A stretch of 64,000 nt of DNA, from NCBI GenBank assembly GCA_023512835.1, contig CM042087.1, forward strand, positions 20,837,260 through 20,901,259, in the 5' to 3' direction. This DNA is from Taxillus chinensis. Lineage: Eukaryota > Streptophyta > Magnoliopsida > Santalales > Loranthaceae. The position numbers and the translations under genes are program-made. The notes under the pieces were generated by a model. It worked only from the letters and a program-made list of their open reading frames with translations, ran no database searches and was not told the DNA's origin. Every line of letters starts with the position of its first letter. Within the stretch, counting starts at the first letter, position 1. Of this stretch, positions 46,091 through 57,897 are shown piece after piece.

Positions 46091-48529
46091 GTGTTGGACC
46101 AGTGGGGTGCCATCACCCACAGGTTGGCAGCCCTGACCTTTGTTGAGGAGAGAAAAGTGGAAAAGAGAGTGTGGCCAATAGTTGTTGACCAATTTCAGGA
46201 TGTCTTTCCTGACCAGTTGAGGAGTTTACCTCCTAAGAGGAGTGTAGAGTTCACCATTGAGTTGGTACCGGGGACTGGCCCAATCTCCCAAGTAGCATAT
46301 CGTATGGGGCTAGCCGAGCTGAGGGAGCTGCAGAGGCAAATAGAGGAGTTGGGGGACCAGGGGTATATCAGACCGAGTACCTCACCCTGGGGTGCTCCGG
46401 TGCTCTTTGCAAAGAAGGCAGATGGCACGCTACGCCTTTGCATCGACTATAGGAAGCTGAACTCGGTGACTGTAAAGAACAAGTACCCTTTGCGTCGGAT
46501 ATATGACCTGTTTGACCAGTTGAGTGGAGCCCGGTGGTTTTCCAAGATAGACCTACGGTCAGGGTATCATCAGTTGAGGGTTAGGGAGGAGGACGTCCCT
46601 AAGACTGCTTTTCGCTGTAGGTATGGGCACTATGAGTGGGTAGTGATGCCTTTCGGGCTCACTAATGCGCCGGCAGTGTTTATGCATTTGATGAACCAAG
46701 TCTTTGCTCCATACTTAGATTCTTTCGTGGTGGTGTTTATTGGCGATATCTTGGTATATTCCAAGACCGAGAGGGAGCATGTGGAGCATCTGGCAACAGT
46801 GTTGCAAACCTTGAGGGACCAGCAGTTATTTGCTAAATTTAGCAAATGTGAGTTTTGGATGCAGGAGGTTCATTTCCTTGGCCATGTGGTGCCCGCTGAG
46901 GGAGTTAGGGTGGACCCAGCCAAGATTGAGGCTGTGGCATCGTGGGAGAGGCCAACTAATGTTTTCGAGATTCGTAGCTTTCTTGGCTTGGCGGGGTATT
47001 ACCGTCGTTTTGTAGAGGGATTCTCCCGTTTGGCAGCGCCTATGACGGCGTTCACTCGGAAGGGAGTGAAGTTTTAGTGGAATGACAAGTGTCAGCAGGC
47101 GTTTGGGGCTCTCAAAACCCGTTTGACCACTGCACCGGTGTTGAGGTTACCTCGGGAGGATATCCCATATGAGGTATACTATGATGCGTCCAGGGTTGGT
47201 TTGGGGTGTGTGCTTATGCAGGAGCACAATGTGGTAGTTTATGGGTCGAGGCAGCTGAAGCCTCATGAGCAGAATTACCCTACCCATGATCTTGAGCTGG
47301 CGACTGTCATCTTTGCCTTGAAGAGTTGGCAACATTACCTTTTGGCTGAGAAGTTCGTAGTGTTTTCTGATCACAAGAGCCTTCAGTACATCTTTACTCA
47401 GAAGGACTTGAATTTGAGGCAGAGGAGATGGGCGGAATATTTGCAGACCTTTGACTTTACTTTTGCCTATACCCCGAGCAAGGGTAATGTTATGGCTGAC
47501 GCGTTGAGCAGAAAAGGGAAAGCTGAGGTGGCCGTGAGAGAGTGGAAGCTGATGGAGCAGTTGGCGATGTTGCAGCTGCAGCCTATTGTTCGTGATGGTG
47601 GGACAGTCCTGAGTCCTTTGGTGGTTGTGCCTGAGTTGTACCAGCACATCCGGGAGGGACAGTTGGGTGACCTTGAGTATGAAGTTCTCCTTGCCCGTAT
47701 TGAGACTGGTGAGCTATCTGCGGATTGGACAGAGGGTCCTGAGCATGAGTTGTCTTTTCAGGGGCGGCTAGTAGTGGCTTCTTCTCTTCGGGACGAGGTG
47801 ATGAGGGAGTTTCATCAGTCTAGGCTTGCCGTGCATCCAGGGGGTATGAAGATGTATCATGCGCTTCGGGGACACTTTTGGTGGCCTAGGATAAAACGAG
47901 ATGTTGCTGCATTTGTTTCGAGGTGCCTCACTTGTCAACAGGTGAAGGCTGAGCACCAGCGGCCGGCGGGCATGTTACAGCCGTTGCCAGTAGCCGAGTG
48001 GAAGTGGGACCACATAGCGATGGACTTTCTAACTGGACTTCCACCCACCGCTGGGCGGAAGGACATGATTTGGGTGATTGTGGACTGGCTGACTAAGTCA
48101 GCCCATTTTCTTGCTGTCCGCGAGCGGGATTCCATCGGGGCCTTAAGTCAGCTGTATGTGAATGAGGTGGTACAGCTGCATGGGGTACCATCATCAATTG
48201 TGTCCGACAGGGATTCACGGTTTACTTCTCGTTTTTGGGAAGGCTTGTAGGAGGCTATGGGGACAACGCTTAACTTGAGTACAACCTTTCACCCTGAGAC
48301 TGACGGCCAGACAGAGAGGACGAATCAGACTTTGGAGGACATGTTACGGGCCTGTGTGTTAGATTTTGGGGGTTCGTGGGCAACTCACCTTCCTTTGATG
48401 GAGTTTTCCTACAACAACAGTTATCAGGAATCCATTGGGATGACTCCTTTTGAGGCATTGTATGGGCGGCCGTGTCGCTCACCTTTGTATTGGACCGACG
48501 TGGGGGAGACAACTCTCTTGGGACCATAG
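46091..48529 (+). pseudogene. Tekay-type RT, RNase H and integrase core
   Basis: One frame with TAG stops at 47075-47077, 48248-48250 and 48527-48529. [22 protein letters not shown] and [20 protein letters not shown], but the catalytic motif reads [10 protein letters not shown] instead of FIDD, so the first catalytic Asp is lost. RNase [34 protein letters not shown]. Integrase: [11 protein letters not shown] and [12 protein letters not shown] (zinc finger), then [37 protein letters not shown] and [16 protein letters not shown]. The frame is interrupted at 48552 by another element and resumes at 57097. Confidence 0.93.
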
Positions 48530-48552
48530 TTGGTTCAAGAGGCTACCGAGAA

Positions 48553-49849
48553 TGTCACACCCCGGATTTCCAACCCGAGGAGTCCGGAACGTGACCCTCC
48601 CTTTACCCAAGTTGGATAAAGGGGTTAGAATACAACATACACTTCACATTTTATATTCAGAGACCAATCTTATATTTATTGAGTCTAAGCATAACAAATG
48701 TGTCCAAAACATGCTTTTATTACATTAAACTCCACCTTACAATATCTCCCCACTGGGTTACATCAACTCCCACAAAATAACATAAATGAAAGACAGTAAA
48801 GTAAATAAGGTATTCCACCTTGGGGTCCCACCTAACGCCTGTATGTTCCTGAAAGAAAACACAACATAGAGGGAGGGTGAGCAACCACAGCTCAGTAGGG
48901 ATTATGTCTCCCTAACCTATCCCATGCTCCTAGCGTCTGCATGAGGGTGTGTACAGGTGCAGTGTAGTAACAATAAGATATAAACAGGTTGTGTTCCACA
49001 ATCACATGGCACACACATATCCACAGCCATACAGGCTTAGCCATATAGGCTAATATATCCACAGCCACTCAGGCTTAGCCACACGGGCTAACATATCCAC
49101 GGCCACTCAGGCTTAGCCACACGGGCTAACATATCCACGGCCATATAGGCTTAGCCACACGGGCTGACGTATCCACGGCCACTCAGGCTTAGCCACACGG
49201 GCTAACATATCCACGACCATATAGGCTTAGCCACACGGGCTGACATATCCACGGCCACTCAGGCTTAGCCACACGGGCTAACAGTTCCAGTCCCGGGCTT
49301 CCACAGCCACCGGGTTCCACAAACACAGCATACAAGCTCACACAGGCATTAAACCAAACACGTAGCATACACACTTTCACAGGCATAATACCAAACACTT
49401 AGTTCGCACAGCCAATCAGGCATAAAATCAAACACTTGACATGCAGAGTCTCACAGGTATTTTACCAAACGCTTAACATGCATACATTCACAAACCCACA
49501 AACCCATCCACACAGGCATATTATCAAACACATACTAGGCATATTCACACAGACATATTCACACAGGCATTTTATCGAACACTTAATATGCACTCACCAT
49601 CCAAAACTAGAATACATCAAAAACCGCCATTGAAGGCCAACATCCATATAGGAGATCACACCTATATGGATTACATATATATATATAAATAGGTATAATC
49701 CATAATCTCTCCTAGAACCCTAGAACAGAGGAGGATTTAGGAAGAACAGAACCCCTACCTTAAAGCAAATCCTCCTTGCTCCCGCGCTAGACGCCGTCCT
49801 CCCCACGCAAGATGCTCCGGCAGCAACCAGCAGCTCCCCTTCCTTCCCC

Positions 49850-49885
<36 letters not shown>

Positions 49886-50530
49886 ACGACGGCTGCAGCA
49901 GCTGAAGAGAACCTTAAACCTAAAACAAGAGGGCTCCTCATCCTTATATAGACCCCCCACTATCAAAACGACGTAGTTTTGATTAAGTAAAACCCAGCAT
50001 CAAAACGACGTAGTTTTGATGGAACAAGTTATAACCTTCCCGCATTCATACACGCCAAAATATCCACAATTCCAACATGGCCCTTTGGGGAAAAATCATT
50101 AGAATACCATGCAAAAACATGTTTGCACGCCAATTTGAATGTCAATTCCCCAATTGGCGTGCAGCTCCAAATGCACTCAAACTTTACCCCAAGCCTTCTT
50201 GCATCATGTAAAAGACATCCATGCAATAAAAACCTTGCACGCGAAATGGGTCGAATTCGCGTGCACGTCCTTTTGGCCTGAAACTTCTGTGGTAGATAGA
50301 AGACATCATTCTGAGAATCTTTTGCTCTGCACGCCAATTCATCTGAGCCCATCTACTAGGTCAAAATCAACCTCCAAAACTGGACAAAACAGCCTAAAAA
50401 CACCTGTATATGCAAATAGCATCTTCCTAGGGCATAAAAGCATGTTAGCAAACTCCCTAAAACCCAACAATATCCACTCACAAGGCATCTTCGGTTAACT
50501 TCTTACATACCACAAACACGGGTCATTACA
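48553..50530 (-). repeat. 3' LTR of the non-autonomous element (1978 bp)
   Basis: Plus-strand view: TGTCACACCCCGG to GGGTCATTACA. Internal array of seven ~38-bp units (49015-49282), one lone CCGGG unit beside it (49290-49320), a (CT)n tract near 49853, palindromes at about 49964-50021, and TTGGCGTGCA/CACGCCAA inverted repeats (50127-50162). Confidence 0.93.
49015..49282 (-). repeat. In-LTR minisatellite, 7 units of about 38 bp
   Basis: Units with CACTCAGGCTTAGCCACACG and AACATATCCACGG; alternating ACTCAGG and ATATAGG variants. The other LTR has a corresponding array at 55556-55819. Confidence 0.9.
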
Positions 50531-50546
50531 TCCTCTCCCCTTTAAG
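50531..50546 (-). other. Polypurine tract of the non-autonomous element
   Basis: Minus strand CTTAAAGGGGAGAGGA next to the 3' LTR, almost identical to that at 27290. Confidence 0.8.
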
Positions 50547-50857
50547 ACTTTTCGTCCTCGAAAAGAAACAACATACGAGGAAAACAAACACAGGCTACCC
50601 ATTTGCCACACGGCGAGCCACAACACCCAAATGGGTCATACACCGCGCACAGCACATAATGGCACGTGACAAGGTACCACCATAATCCATAACCACATGT
50701 ATCACAATAATGGATATAACACATATCCGCATGTCACAAATACACATCTCGAAACACATCACAAATATGAACACATGTCTAAAAGACAATACAAATACAC
50801 CAAATCATCCACAACTAATACAAGAAAACACATCACTATCCCTTGGCCAACAACCAC

Positions 50858-50942
50858 CTCCCACGCTTAAGATTGTTCGTCCTCGAACAACTCTGGGTGC
50901 TGCTCACGGTTCATGGACTCATGCTCCCACGTCTCCTCCTCA
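50858..50942 (-). pseudogene. Pol 3' tail remnant
   Basis: Minus strand EEETWEHESMNREQHPELFE, then DEQS and a stop: the last residues of the Tekay-type polyprotein (compare EEETWERESLMREQHPELF at 27563 and 57590). Similarity ends abruptly at 50942, where pol has been deleted or replaced. Confidence 0.8.
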
Positions 50943-53421
50943 CCTAACACATACTTCACAAGTAGTCACATGTCACAATGGTGTAAGACATATACTCCCA
51001 TCGCCAACCCGTTTAACAAATGACATAGGTCACAGACCAACTCACAGCATAAACACCACCACAAGGAACAACTCACAAAACACTACTACACGTTTAACGT
51101 TCCACTGCCCAGTCGCCAACACCATACAAACGCATCCGTTGGGAGTTGCCTCATAACCGTCCCACCTTTGGATTTTGCATCCCCAAAAAGAGAAACCAAA
51201 TAGCAAACAACACGAAAAGATCACAGCAACACATAATGCAGTCATTACCACAAATGTTGGAGATGCCAACTCGCGGCACAATGGGACCAACATTCCACAA
51301 CGTAAAATACCCAACAATGACCCACCAATTGGGATTTTAAGTCAACTCAACCTCAGCCCATAGGTAGACCTCGCCCTAACAGCAAGCACAATGAGGTCAC
51401 AATGAAACACAAACAAACAGGATAGCATTATGCAAACCACAATCACATTCCCACACAGGGAGCTCACCTCAGCAGCACCATCATCACTGCGAAAACCACC
51501 TCACTCAAGCAAGGAACATTGAAAACCAACCACGCCAATTGTGACGCAGAACGAAGTACAAGCCCAGACACAACAACACGAGAATGGAGTGTGCCCTCAA
51601 CCATTCGGTCTCAGTCAACCTGGCGCCCAACGGAGTCCAAGGATGAACTCAAAACAGTAAATGCAGCACCAAACACACAACCATGGTAAGACCAAAACCC
51701 ACTATCGAGCTATCACTAGTCACCGACTTTGAGAATCGACCTCCTTGATCACGGTCAAATGGAGATCCACCAAGATCCCACACAGCCTTCACAACTGAGG
51801 CTTACCGCACAGCCCAAGAGGTAATGCCTTACCAAGTCAGCAGACGCGCCACGCGATAGGAATCCTTTGACGCCGAGTAGTTGTGAACAACATAGTTCTC
51901 CCCACACTGGAAACTCTCCTATCTGCAACATGACCACAATAAATCCTCTGTGTCACCACTCACAGGTCACAAGAAAATCCCTTGCCTCCAAGACATACTC
52001 CACCTCATGGCCCACCAACTCCGCTATATCAACTATTACGTTCTATCTCAACACACCAACAAAACACTCAAATAGACCAAGAAATACTCAGGCTCTAGCT
52101 GCAGCTTAATATGGTCACTGCAATTCCTCCGGGTAGGCACAGGAAACAAGACATGCAAACTCCTGATTCGGGACATTCACGTAGCTCCCAAACACACAAA
52201 CACCTTGATGGCGTGGACCATCTCACTTACCGCATAAAAACGCACACGAAAGACTTTCAAGAAAAACATATGTAGCATGAAGACCCCATAATAGCCGCAG
52301 GACACAAATCCCCCCCAAAGGAGTAGCACTAATACCCCTTACAAGCAAAAACTCACATCTGACTCCATTCTGTGAATCATAACTCATTAATACTTTCACA
52401 CTTTAACTTAGCATGCCATCACATGTGACAAGGAATAACATCAACATTACACATAACACCCCTCTTCATCCCACACCGAACATGATATGCGCATGCATCA
52501 CCTCCTACTCCTCTGCATATGTATGCCACGAGACCCACACATAAGAACGTTGTTATACCCCTTTAACACATATGCAACACACACAACAAAACAAAGCAAC
52601 CACGACACACGAAATAAACTACTGTGTAGAACACATGTAAGAGAGGATATACTAGCCCCCACCTCCTCGCCTCTTTTAAGCCTATTACCCACAGGACATG
52701 GATTAACGGAATAGTTCTACCACCAGGAGTACATCCTCAACCCCTCGGAAGATGTCTCCCAATTATGAGGAAAAACCCAAACAAGGCCTGCCCAATCTCA
52801 CTCGCTTGCCTGCTTGCACTGATTGGATTCACTGGGCACGATCCTATAAACTCACTCGTAACCTAGTTCCATAACTCATCACATTTTTATACATACACAA
52901 ACCCATTTCACCACATATCCTATGAACATTACCCAAGGTCTTTCACACACCACCAGCATGATACGTGGTCAATGTTTGGCCACCCAAGAATTTGCAGCCA
53001 TCTCCACAGGACCCCCATAAGAGCCTTAAAACCACATACCACTCTCATCAATCAATTTAGATCTCAATGACTCAAGGAGTGGGTTATACTAGTGGCAATT
53101 TCCTCCCTCAACCTTGACACTTGGAAAGGTTACCAAAAGAATATCCTTCTTAGGTAGCACATCTATAGAAACCTCTACTCACATGAAAACACATTTCTCT
53201 TACTCAAGGTTGCCACAGCGGGGTCACACACTACTCAGAGGTAATCTCACCTACGCCAGAGTATTAGGGGTAACACAGTAACATTTATTACTTTCCTCAC
53301 ACACGGGCACCCAAAATTGACTACCACACAAAGATACGATTAACACTTTAGACCACATTAAAACCACCAACTCTTTCCAACAACTATTTATAACCATTAG
53401 TAATTTATTAGTGTTTTGGTG

Positions 53422-53476
<55 letters not shown>

Positions 53477-53849
53477 ACACATTTATTCTCTAGTAGGTCC
53501 CCAACTACGTCCATCCAAAATGGTAACTCAAACGACCTTCTAAGCCTCACCTAACATAAAACAGTGGCTCAAGAGCCCACCCAGCGAGAATACCCCTCTA
53601 TCACAAGTGTCTTAATTAAATTGCTAGAAACTAAGCAATCAAAGGTTCACCCATCCTCACCTACTCCAGCAAGAGACTCAACCGATCACTATCGTTAAAG
53701 GAATATGATACCACCAATAAACAGAAATCTTAACACGCGAGAATCAAAATCGTACCCTTGACTAAGGAAAGTTCTGCCATGCTTTCCTCGTAGCCTCACT
53801 TGAATTTTGCTTTATCCCTAGCTCGTTGAGCCAGTCCTCTAGCACCATG
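50943..53849 (-). other. Interior of the non-autonomous element, noncoding
   Basis: CA-rich on the plus strand (GT-rich in the transcribed sense) with no recognisable retroelement domain; frames up to 148 codons are composition-driven. Includes a 50-bp (AT)n run (53424-53473). Confidence 0.5.
53424..53473. repeat. (AT)n microsatellite, 50 bp
   Basis: Perfect alternating AT run inside the non-autonomous element. Confidence 0.95.
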
Positions 53850-54010
53850 ACTTGCTTTACCAAAATAGGCCATCTGGAGATGTCCTACTTTTCCACAGAT
53901 GCGACACTAGTACTTCTTCCTGCCATACTCTTTTCCAATGTCCCGGTTGTCCACTGCAAGAACAACCCCTTTGGGAAACTGGTCTCTGCCTCTTGAGCCC
54001 CTTTCTGCTG
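53850..54010 (-). pseudogene. Degenerate gag zinc-knuckle remnant
   Basis: Minus strand, in two frames: GCSCSGQPGHWKRVW and CRICGKVGHLQ, in the order and spacing of the two CCHC knuckles of gypsy gag proteins, with several ligands changed. The position, nearer the 5' end than the pol tail, fits a decayed gag-pol. Confidence 0.5.
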
Positions 54011-55071
54011 ATCAGGACAACTATGCTTCAGTTAATCTTCACCCAAGCTCCCCCCGATGATGTGGGTTGATAGCTCTCGGTGTACCTCGCTCTTAATCAG
54101 TTGTCGAATCTCATCCTTCAACTCTTGAATTACCAGGCTTAAGATGCCAACCTCTGCCTTGATTAGATCATTACTTACATCCTGCAGTCACCCACTTGCC
54201 CAGCCCAAGGGGCGGGCTTCTTTGCTACCTCAATAGTCGTACAGGTCACAATTTTCGGAGACATTGGCTCCACGAAAAGGCAGTGCTCTAGGTTATCACT
54301 CAATAATCTCAATACCATTACCGACTAGGCATTCTAAGCTATAACTAACCTCGAAACATGCATTATCACCACACAAATTCATGGATGCACATCACAGACT
54401 ATACAAGTTCACACCTTTACATTGCACATATAATCTATACTTAAGTGGATATCTCATCGTTTTGAACACTACATCGCTTCTTCCACACAATACCATACAA
54501 AGGCACATACTCAATCATTCACAGAACACCAACATTATTTTATTTTATTTTATTTTATTTTCCGTTCGTTCACCTTTTACAAGCTTCAAGTTCACAAGCA
54601 CTTGGTTTCAATACCACAAATTCTTTTCCATGCTTTCATGCTCAAATCACCACAAAATTTCAGAGTTGCACATTTGAAACTATATCACCTTCAAACCATT
54701 TATCCATGCAATTACTCACACTGCACACATTTCAGTTCTCATTAAACCACATTGCACAAGTAGCAATTCCACAAGCACACATCTTAAGTTGTCATAAAAT
54801 CAGAGTTAATCAGAGTTGCATAGATTAAATCACGTTCTTCATATTTTCCTCTCACATGCTTTATCTCGGTTACCCACACAATCACACAAGGACAACAAAT
54901 GCAACTAGTGCCCTAATGCCAATGCATGCAACTCCTACTTCAAGTCTGGACTACCCCGAGTATACCTTAGAGGCTCAAAGAGGACCGTGTTGATCAGGCA
55001 CGTCCCTCCAGGTTCCTCCAAAGGACCCAAGATAACCAGATCCGCCCACTACCCTAGGCCAATTAGACCAT

Positions 55072-55083
55072 GCTCTGATACCA
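55072..55083 (-). other. Primer binding site, initiator tRNA-Met type
   Basis: Minus strand TGGTATCAGAGC, 3 bases after the 5' LTR. Confidence 0.93.
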
Positions 55084-55086
55084 TAT

Positions 55087-56193
55087 TGTCACACCCCGGA
55101 TTTCTAACCCGAGGAGACTGGAACGTGACCCTCCCTTTACCCAAGTTGGATAAAGGGGTTAGAATACAACATACACTTCACATTTTATATTCAGAGACCA
55201 ATCTTATATTTATTGAGTCTACACATAACAAATGTGTCCAAAACATGCTTTTATTACATTAAACTCCACCTTACAATATCTCCCCACTGGGGTTACATCA
55301 ACTCCCACAAAATAACATAAATGAAATACAGTAAAGTAAATAAGGTCTTCCACCTTGGGGTCCCACCTAACGCTTGTATGTTCCTAAAAGAAAACACAAC
55401 ATAGAGGGAGGAGTGAGCAACCATAGCTCAGTAGGGATCATGTCTCCCCAACCCATCCCATGCTCGTAGCGTCTACATGAGGGTGTGTACAGGTGCAGTG
55501 TAGTGACAATAAGATATAAACAGGTTGTGTTCCACAATCACATGGCACACATATATCCACAGCCATACAGGCTTAGCCATATAGGCTAACATATCCACAG
55601 CCACTCAGGCTTAGCCACATGGGCTAACATATCCACAACCACTCAGGCTTAGCCACACGGGCTAACATATCTACAGCCACTCAGGCTTAGCCACACGGGC
55701 TAACATATCCACGACCACTCAGGCTTGGCCACACGGGCTAACATATCCACAGCCATATAGGCTTAGCCACACAGGCTAACATATCCACGGCCACTCAGGC
55801 TTAGCCACACGGGCTAACAGTTCCAGTCCCGGGCTTCCACAGCCACCGGGTTCCACAAACACAGCATACAAGCTCACACAGGCATTAAACCAAACACGTA
55901 GCATACACACTTTCACAGGCATAACACCAAACACTTAGTTCGCACAGCCAATCAGGCATAAAATCAAACACTTGACATGCAGAGTCTCATGGGTATTTTA
56001 CCAAACGCTTAACATGCATACATTCACAAACCCACAAACCCAGCCACACAGGCATATTATTAAACACATACTAGGCATATTTACACAGGCATTTTATCGA
56101 ACACTTAATATGCACTCACCATCCAAAACCAGAATACATCAAAAACCGCCATTGAAGGCCAACATCCATATAGGAGATCACACCTATATGGAT

Positions 56194-56240
<47 letters not shown>

Positions 56241-57091
56241 AGGTATAATCCATAATCTCCCCTAGAACCCTAGAACAGAGGAGGATTTAGGAAGAACAGA
56301 ACTCTTACCTTAAAGCAAATCCTCCTTGCTCCCGCGCTAGATGCCGTCCTCCCCACGCAAGATGCTCCGGCAGTAACCAGCAGCTCCCCTTCCTTCCCTC
56401 TCTCTAGCTCTCTCTCTCTCTCTCTCTTTCCACGACGGCTGCAGCAGCTGAAGAGAACCTTAAACCTAAAACAAGAGGGCTCCTCATCCTTATATAGACC
56501 TCCCACTATGAAAACGACGTAGTTTTGATTAAGTGAAACCCAGCATCAAAACGACGTAGTTTTGATGGAACAAGTTATAACCTTCCCGCATTCATACACG
56601 CCAAAATATCCACAATTCCAACATGGTCCTTTGGGGAAAAATCATTAGAATGACAAAACCAAGGTAACCATGCAAAAATATGTTTGCACGCTAATTTGAA
56701 TGCCAATTCCCCAATTGGCGTGCAGCTCCAAATGCACTCAAACTTTACCCCAAGCCTTCTTGCATCATGTAAAAGACATCCATGCAATAAAAACCTTGCA
56801 CGCCAAATGGGTCCAATTCGCGTGCACGTCCTTTTGGCCTGAAACTTCTGTGGTAGATAGAAGACATCATTCTAATAATCTTTTGCTCTGCACGCCAATT
56901 CATCTGAGCCCATCTACTAGGTCAAAATCAACCTCTAAAACTGGACAAAACAGCCTAAAAATGCCTGTATATGCAAATAGCATCTTCTTAGGGCATAAAA
57001 GCATGTTAGCAAACTCCCTAAAACCCAACAATATCCACTCACAAGGCATCTTCGGTTAACTTCTTACATACCACAAACACGGGTCATTACA
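55087..57091 (-). repeat. 5' LTR of the non-autonomous element (2005 bp)
   Basis: Plus-strand view: TGTCACACCCCGG to GGGTCATTACA. Nearly the same as 48553-50530; main differences are the (AT)n length (56196-56237 here) and small indels, so the insertion is comparatively recent. Confidence 0.95.
56196..56237. repeat. (AT)n microsatellite in LTR
   Basis: 42-bp AT run; the partner LTR has about 14 bp near 49674. Confidence 0.93.
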
Positions 57092-57616
57092 GAGAAGGTT
57101 AAGTTGATTCGCCAGCGGTTATTATCAGCTCAGAGTCGACAGAAATCCTATGCGGACTAGCGGCGGCGACCTTTGGAGTTTTCTGTGGGCGATCATGTGT
57201 TTCTCTGTGTCTCTCCACGACGTGGACATCAGCGCTTTGGGAGAGGTTCCAAACTCTCTCCCTGGTTCATTAGTCCTTTTAAAGTTCTAGCTCATGTGGG
57301 ACCTGTCGCTTACCGGTTAGCATTGCCACCGCGATTGAGTCGCGTGGACAATGTGTTCCACGTGTCCCAGTTAAGGAAGTACCATCCTGACCCCACTCAT
57401 GTGATCGATTGGGGGACATTGGATATTGAGGATGACATGTCCGTTGTTGAGGCCCCTATCCGTATCCTAGATCGGCGGGTGAAGCTTTTGCGTGGTCGTG
57501 CTATTCCTTTGGTTCGCGTACTATGGCAGCACCGTGGCATTGAGGAGGAGACTTGGGAACGGGAGTCTTTGATGCGTGAGCAACACCCAGAATTGTTCGA
57601 GGACGAACACTCTTAA
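57092..57616 (+). pseudogene. Integrase C-terminus and chromodomain-like end (continuation of 46091-48529)
   Basis: After the duplicated GAGAA the frame of the host element resumes: VKLIRQRLLSAQSRQKSYAD, a TAG stop where the relative has CAG, then VGDHVFLCVSPRRGHQRFG, VFHVSQLRKYHPDPTHV, LLRGRAIPLVRVLWQHRG and the end EQHPELFEDEHS at 57616. This corresponds to the integrase GPY/F region and a chromodomain-like segment that in chromoviruses guides integration. Confidence 0.92.
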
Positions 57617-57884
57617 GGGTAGAGGGGTGGTTGTTGGCTGGTGTATTTATGTTTCTTTCCGACTTTTGACTTTTATTTGTATTGAATGTGTTAATAGAAT
57701 GTGATTGAGATGGGTATTTGTAATGTGGATGTTTCCATGGATTGTAATACATGTGGTTATAGATTGTAGTGGCACTGTGTTATGTGCTATTGTGTACAAT
57801 GGGCGGTGTATGACCCATTTGGGTGTTGTGGCTTCCTATGTGGTTTTTCTTGCATGTTGTTTCTTTTCGAGGACAAAAAGTCTC

Positions 57885-57897
57885 AAGGGGGAGAGGA
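57885..57897 (+). other. Polypurine tract
   Basis: AAGGGGGAGAGGA directly before the 3' LTR. Confidence 0.85.

Larger units (their letters stand above)
48553..57091 (-). mobile_element. Non-autonomous Tekay-related LTR element (8539 bp, TSD GAGAA)
   Basis: LTRs 48553-50530 and 55087-57091, perfect duplications GAGAA (48548-48552 and 57092-57096) within the integrase frame of the host element, initiator tRNA-Met primer site and polypurine tract. The 4.56 kb interior has no gag-pol; only a pol tail and weak gag remnants are visible. This is the structure of a large retrotransposon derivative (LARD) mobilised by relatives. Orientation is minus. Confidence 0.9.

Noticed and set aside
49015..49282. 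Regular 38-bp repeats resembling a CRISPR array
   Set aside because: The whole unit repeats with no unique spacers, and it lies in a plant LTR present at several places.
50710..51156. 148-codon frame in the non-autonomous element
   Set aside because: Thr/His/Pro-rich reading of CA-rich DNA, antisense to the element, no family recognised.
53424..53473. Long AT run considered as replication origin or cruciform regulatory site
   Set aside because: Plain dinucleotide microsatellite in a retroelement interior; similar runs of varying length occur in the LTRs.
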